Origin: Candidatus Woesearchaeota archaeon | GTDB lineage: Archaea; Nanobdellota; Nanobdellia; Woesearchaeales; UBA525 | NCBI GenBank assembly: GCA_023252315.1 | Contig: JAJPEB010000073.1 | Span: 1-6,744, forward strand | DNA: 6,744 bases | Direction: 5' to 3' | Part shown: one piece after another, positions 4,515 to 6,744 of the stretch | Numbering within the stretch: the stretch's first letter is position 1 | Layout: the number at the start of each line of letters is the position of its first letter | Notes under the pieces: generated by a model | Told to the model about the DNA's origin: nothing | What the model saw: the letters and a program-made list of their open reading frames with translations, nothing else | Database searches by the model: none | Translations under genes and position numbers: made by a program

Positions 4515-5600
4515 ATGCACTCGCTCCCCTGCCCGCGCTGCGGAAGCCCCGACACGCTCGGCACATTCTGCAAGGACTGCCTGCGCGAGCTCCACCCGCT
4601 CGTGCGCAGCATCGGGCCGGGCAGGATCATCCTCTGCGTCGCGTGCGAGCGCCTCAAGGTCCAGGGCACGTGGAAGGACGTCGGGCTCGAGAAGGCGATC
4701 GCGCACGAGCTGCAGGCCATGCTCACCGTAGCGGACGACGCCACGGTCGACGACGTCGCGTTCGACGTCCCCGAGTTCGAGCGCAAGCCGGGCATCAAGA
4801 AGACCGCGCAGCTGCACCTCGTCGTCACGGGCAGGCAGGAGGAGGCGAGCGAGCCCTACGACGAGGAGTACGACGCGGACCTCGCGTACGAGGTCACGAT
4901 CTGCGAGCACTGCAAGCACCGCGACACGATGTACTACGAGGGCATCCTCCAGGTGCGCAACGAGCACGCGCAGGTGCGCGACACGATCCGCGCTTACCTC
5001 GCGCAGCAGGAGCGCAAGGGCGTGCACCTCGCGAAGGAGACCCCCGTCGGGCAGGCAGGCACGGATTACTACCTGAGCAGCCACCGCGCGGTCGGGCACC
5101 TGGCGCGCAAGCTGCACGGCGAGTTCGGCGGCGAGCTCAAGGTCGCGGCGCAGCACTTCAGCGAGGACAAGCAGAAGGGCAAGATCCTCTACCGCACGAA
5201 CGCGCTGCTCGAGCTGCCAGAGTACCGCAAGGGCGAGGTCATCGTGCGCGACGGCACGCACTACTACGTGCTCGGCATCTCGTCGACCGTGAAGGCGGAG
5301 AACCTCGCCACGGGAGCCGAGGAGAGCTTCGCGTACGTGCGCGGCGACGCCGTGCGCCTGCCCGTGCTGCATGCGCGCGTCGCGAGCACGCACCCGCTCG
5401 AGATCCTGCATCCGAGGACGTTCGAGCCCCTGCGCGCGCGCAGGAGCAAGTTCGCGCCAGCCGAGCTCGAGGCGGGCGGCGAGGTCAGCGTCGCGGTCGA
5501 CGGCAACGAGCTCTTCCTCATCCCCGACACGCGCGAGCGCGACGTCGAGAAGCGCGTGCGCAAGCGCGTGAGCCAGAAGCGGCAGAAGAACGAGGAGTGA
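4515..5600 (+). CDS. nmd3: NMD3 family ribosome-biogenesis protein (361 aa)
   Basis: In eukaryotes NMD3 is the adaptor that exports the 60S subunit. The archaeal protein lacks an export role and is thought to act in late large-subunit maturation in the cytoplasm. The zinc-binding N-terminal part shows C6/C9 (CPRC), C19/C22 (CKDC), C41/C44 (CVAC) and C130/C133 (CEHC). After the last pair comes the family motif of an aromatic pair plus EGILQVR. The middle holds the conserved TDYYLSS stretch with a basic helix, and the C-terminal half reads as beta-rich domains (about 230-335). The extreme C-terminus is a Lys/Arg-rich tail (about 343-361) that could bind rRNA. Length fits archaeal members. The long minus-strand frame opposite this gene is a shadow caused by high third-position GC. 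Confidence 0.95.
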   Translation: MHSLPCPRCGSPDTLGTFCKDCLRELHPLVRSIGPGRIILCVACERLKVQGTWKDVGLEKAIAHELQAMLTVADDATVDDVAFDVPEFERKPGIKKTAQLHLVVTGRQEEASEPYDEEYDADLAYEVTICEHCKHRDTMYYEGILQVRNEHAQVRDTIRAYLAQQERKGVHLAKETPVGQAGTDYYLSSHRAVGHLARKLHGEFGGELKVAAQHFSEDKQKGKILYRTNALLELPEYRKGEVIVRDGTHYYVLGISSTVKAENLATGAEESFAYVRGDAVRLPVLHARVASTHPLEILHPRTFEPLRARRSKFAPAELEAGGEVSVAVDGNELFLIPDTRERDVEKRVRKRVSQKRQKNEE

Positions 5601-5608
5601 GCATCCTC
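5592..5608. repeat. Short inverted repeat spanning two convergent stop codons
   Basis: GAGGA (5592-5596) and TCCTC (5604-5608) flank the NMD3 stop TGA (5598-5600), and the second arm runs into the signal-peptidase stop (5607-5609). Only 6 nt separate the two convergent genes and no T tract lies between them, so their transcripts must overlap at the 3' ends. The 5-bp stem is weak. Confidence 0.35.
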
Positions 5609-6275
5609 AGGCCGCGGGCACGCCGATCCACTGCAGGAAGTCGACGAAGCCGATCTTGACCCAGCCGAGGTAGGGGATGCGCAGCACAGCGCGCCCGAAC
5701 ACGACCTGGCACCGGCCCGAGGGATCGTCGCTGCATGCGCGCGTCATAGGGACGTAGCGCTCGTCGAGCAGCGGCGGCTCAACGATCTGGCCGAGGTTGT
5801 TGTCGCCCTTCGTCTCGAAGAAGCGCACGCCGTCCTTGCCCGTGCCGACCTGCACGACGCGGTGGATGATCGGGTACGCCTTGCCGCCCCAGAAGACGAT
5901 GACGTCCCCCTTCGCGACCTTGTCGGGCCCGGCCCCCACAAGGAGGATGATGTCGCCCTTGTTGAAGCCGCCGTCCATGGGGAAGCGGGCGAACTCGGAT
6001 TTCGTGATGTTGAACTGCGCGTAGAGCGATTCCTGCTGCGCCCACCACGCGTCGAAGGACTGCGTGTGCTCCATGCTCTCCGAGACCACCGCGACGACGG
6101 GGAACGTGGTGCCCAGCGCGACACCGAGCACGGGATAGATGACGAACTTGATGAGCACGAACGCGAGGCCGATGCTCGCGACCCAGCTCGCGACGCTGTC
6201 CTCGTACCAGAGGAAGTGCCAGGCCTTCTGCAGCGGGGTCTTGCCCGCCTGCGCCGCCGGTTTCGCCTTTCCCAC
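5607..6275 (-). CDS. Archaeal/ER-type signal peptidase I (222 aa)
   Basis: This membrane-bound protease removes signal peptides from Sec-exported proteins, and the proteins starting at 131 and 6524 are plausible substrates. After a basic N-terminus comes a hydrophobic helix at about 29-54. Box B is SESM with catalytic S67. IIHRV supplies H138, in place of the bacterial catalytic Lys. TKGDNN supplies D158. This Ser-His-Asp set is that of the archaeal and Sec11 enzymes. Between S67-M68 and the next conserved GD there is an insertion of about 30 residues containing FDAWWAQ, where most family members have only a few residues. A C-terminal hydrophobic stretch (about 195-219) may be a second anchor. 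Start choice: the frame is open to 6365, inside the tRNA. GTG 6275 lies 26 nt from the TATA centre, whereas GTG 6287 is only 14 nt from it and could not be transcribed from that promoter. Confidence 0.93.
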   Translation of the reverse strand: MGKAKPAAQAGKTPLQKAWHFLWYEDSVASWVASIGLAFVLIKFVIYPVLGVALGTTFPVVAVVSESMEHTQSFDAWWAQQESLYAQFNITKSEFARFPMDGGFNKGDIILLVGAGPDKVAKGDVIVFWGGKAYPIIHRVVQVGTGKDGVRFFETKGDNNLGQIVEPPLLDERYVPMTRACSDDPSGRCQVVFGRAVLRIPYLGWVKIGFVDFLQWIGVPAA

Positions 6276-6297
6276 GGTGGCGCTCACCCGAGAATTC

Positions 6298-6304
6298 TTA
6301 TAAA
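6298..6304 (-). promoter_or_regulatory. TATA box of the signal peptidase gene
   Basis: TTTATAA on the minus strand is centred 26 nt from GTG 6275. It sits about 26 nt from the tRNA TATA box, which faces the other way, so the two promoters are back to back. Confidence 0.65.
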
Positions 6305-6323
6305 CGTTGTGGAAGCGGCAACC

Positions 6324-6331
6324 ATTAAAAG
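6324..6331 (+). promoter_or_regulatory. TATA box of the tRNA-Ser gene
   Basis: ATTAAAAG is centred about 25.5 nt before the first base of the mature tRNA. With the spacing used by the protein genes here, transcription would begin at or within a base of tRNA position 1. Confidence 0.6.
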
Positions 6332-6352
6332 AGCCCCGAATCCTTCTCCCGT

Positions 6353-6435
6353 GCCCAGGTCGCATAACCCGGTAGTGCGCTGGTCTTGAAAACCAGTTCC
6401 GAAAGGAATTCCCGGTTCGAATCCGGGCCTGGGCG
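6353..6435 (+). tRNA. tRNA-Ser(UGA)
   Basis: Decodes UCA and probably other UCN serine codons. The acceptor GCCCAGG pairs with CCTGGGC (6428-6434) and the discriminator is G6435, as in archaeal tRNA-Ser. The D stem is GCAT/GTGC. The anticodon stem CTGGT/ACCAG closes a seven-base loop with anticodon TGA at 6387-6389. The long variable arm TTCC-GAAA-GGAA is the class II feature expected for serine. The T arm is CCCGG/CCGGG around TTCGAAT. CCA is not encoded and no intron is present. The T-free bases following it give no obvious terminator; a weak TGCCG/CGGCA stem lies at 6461-6479. Confidence 0.97.
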
Positions 6436-6493
6436 TCTGCCGCGGAAGCAATCCAGCCCCTGCCGGGATCCTTACGGCAATATCATCGCAAAC

Positions 6494-6501
6494 TATTTAT
6501 T
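6494..6501 (+). promoter_or_regulatory. TATA box of the 6524 gene
   Basis: TATTTATT is centred 26.5 nt before ATG 6524. An earlier ATG at 6508 is in another frame, sits too close to the TATA box to be transcribed from it, and gives no sensible protein. Confidence 0.6.
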
Positions 6502-6523
6502 TGTAGCATGACGTCGCGGGCCT

Positions 6524-6744
6524 ATGGCGATCACAGGGAAACGCTCCTCGCATCTCGCAACGACACTTCTTCTCGTCGGGTTCCTCATATGCGCGCTCCC
6601 CTCGCACGCGGATGCGGGCGGCTTCGCATCGGGCGTCGTGCTCGAGCGCAATACCCAGGCATGTGGCGGCGGCGTGCGTTGCGAGGCATTCGTGCGCATC
6701 CCCTCCTCGTCGGCGGCCGTCCACGCGCCGGTGGCGCCGAGCAT
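6524..6744 (+). CDS. Secreted protein, N-terminal part only (73 codons in window)
   Basis: The frame runs open to the window edge, so the 3' end is missing. The N-terminus MAITGKRSSH is basic and is followed by a hydrophobic core (about 11-26) and an ADA/G cleavage site near residue 31. C23 lies inside the core and there is no lipobox, so a lipoprotein is unlikely. The mature part seen so far has two close cysteines, C47 and C53, in ACGGGVRCEA, followed by IPS and APVAP. The order RC, IPS, APV also occurs after C93 of the secreted protein at 131-652, so the two may be distant relatives. The TATA box 26.5 nt upstream supports the start and suggests a leaderless mRNA. I do not recognise a family. 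Confidence 0.8.
   Translation, partial: MAITGKRSSHLATTLLLVGFLICALPSHADAGGFASGVVLERNTQACGGGVRCEAFVRIPSSSAAVHAPVAPS

Noticed and set aside
4506..5411. 301-codon minus-strand open frame opposite NMD3
   Set aside because: Composition is Arg/Ala/Leu/Val/Asp only, typical of antisense to GC-rich coding DNA, and it lies fully opposite a clear NMD3 gene.
6276..6365. Longer signal peptidase start (ATG 6365 or GTG 6287)
   Set aside because: ATG 6365 lies inside the tRNA; GTG 6287 is only 14 nt from the TATA centre, so it would be upstream of the transcript start.
6353..6435. Selenocysteine tRNA
   Set aside because: The anticodon is TGA (reads UCA), not TCA, and the acceptor stem is the normal seven base pairs.

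Overview
The window is archaeal DNA, probably from a GC-rich member of the DPANN group. It carries transcription factor S (TFS), the ribosome-biogenesis protein NMD3, an archaeal/ER-type signal peptidase I with the Ser-His catalytic arrangement, an MJ0882/RsmC-like methyltransferase and an archaeal tRNA-Ser(UGA) with a long variable arm and discriminator G. Promoters are AT-rich TATA boxes standing out of GC-rich DNA. The DPANN placement rests on the long insertion after the signal-peptidase catalytic Ser-Met and on the style of the small envelope proteins. It is inference, and I do not assign a phylum.

Layout. 1-130: short upstream region. 131-2023 (+): a secreted protein with a Cys pair, then two adjacent, mutually similar single-pass membrane proteins (721-1383 and 1388-2023), all unrecognised. 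2024-2799: a GC-rich stretch with no conventional gene. On the minus strand it reads, 5' to 3', as a structured spacer, an array of four hairpins with near-identical loops and different but fully paired stems, a strong Shine-Dalgarno (SD), a 36-codon reading frame and an eight-T terminator-like tract. 2800-3099 (-): a 99-residue, two-helix membrane protein with a leader of about 107 nt, a strong SD and two inverted repeats upstream of its TATA box. 3413-4000 (-): methyltransferase, divergent from TFS (4149-4475, +), which is followed by NMD3 (4515-5600, +). Signal peptidase (5607-6275, -) is convergent with NMD3. It is divergent from tRNA-Ser (6353-6435, +), which is followed by a second secreted Cys-pair protein cut by the window edge (6524-6744, +).

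How it fits together. TFS, NMD3, methyltransferase and tRNA belong to the transcription/translation core. Signal peptidase plus four exported or anchored proteins form an envelope theme. The most regular feature of the window is promoter geometry: six protein genes start 26 to 27.5 nt from the centre of a TATA box, as expected for leaderless mRNAs, and the tRNA has the same spacing to its mature 5' end. Against that background, the two minus-strand genes with strong SDs (2800-3099 and 2191-2301) stand out, and both have structured leaders. The hairpin array in front of the 36-codon frame is the best candidate for an undescribed RNA-level regulatory system.
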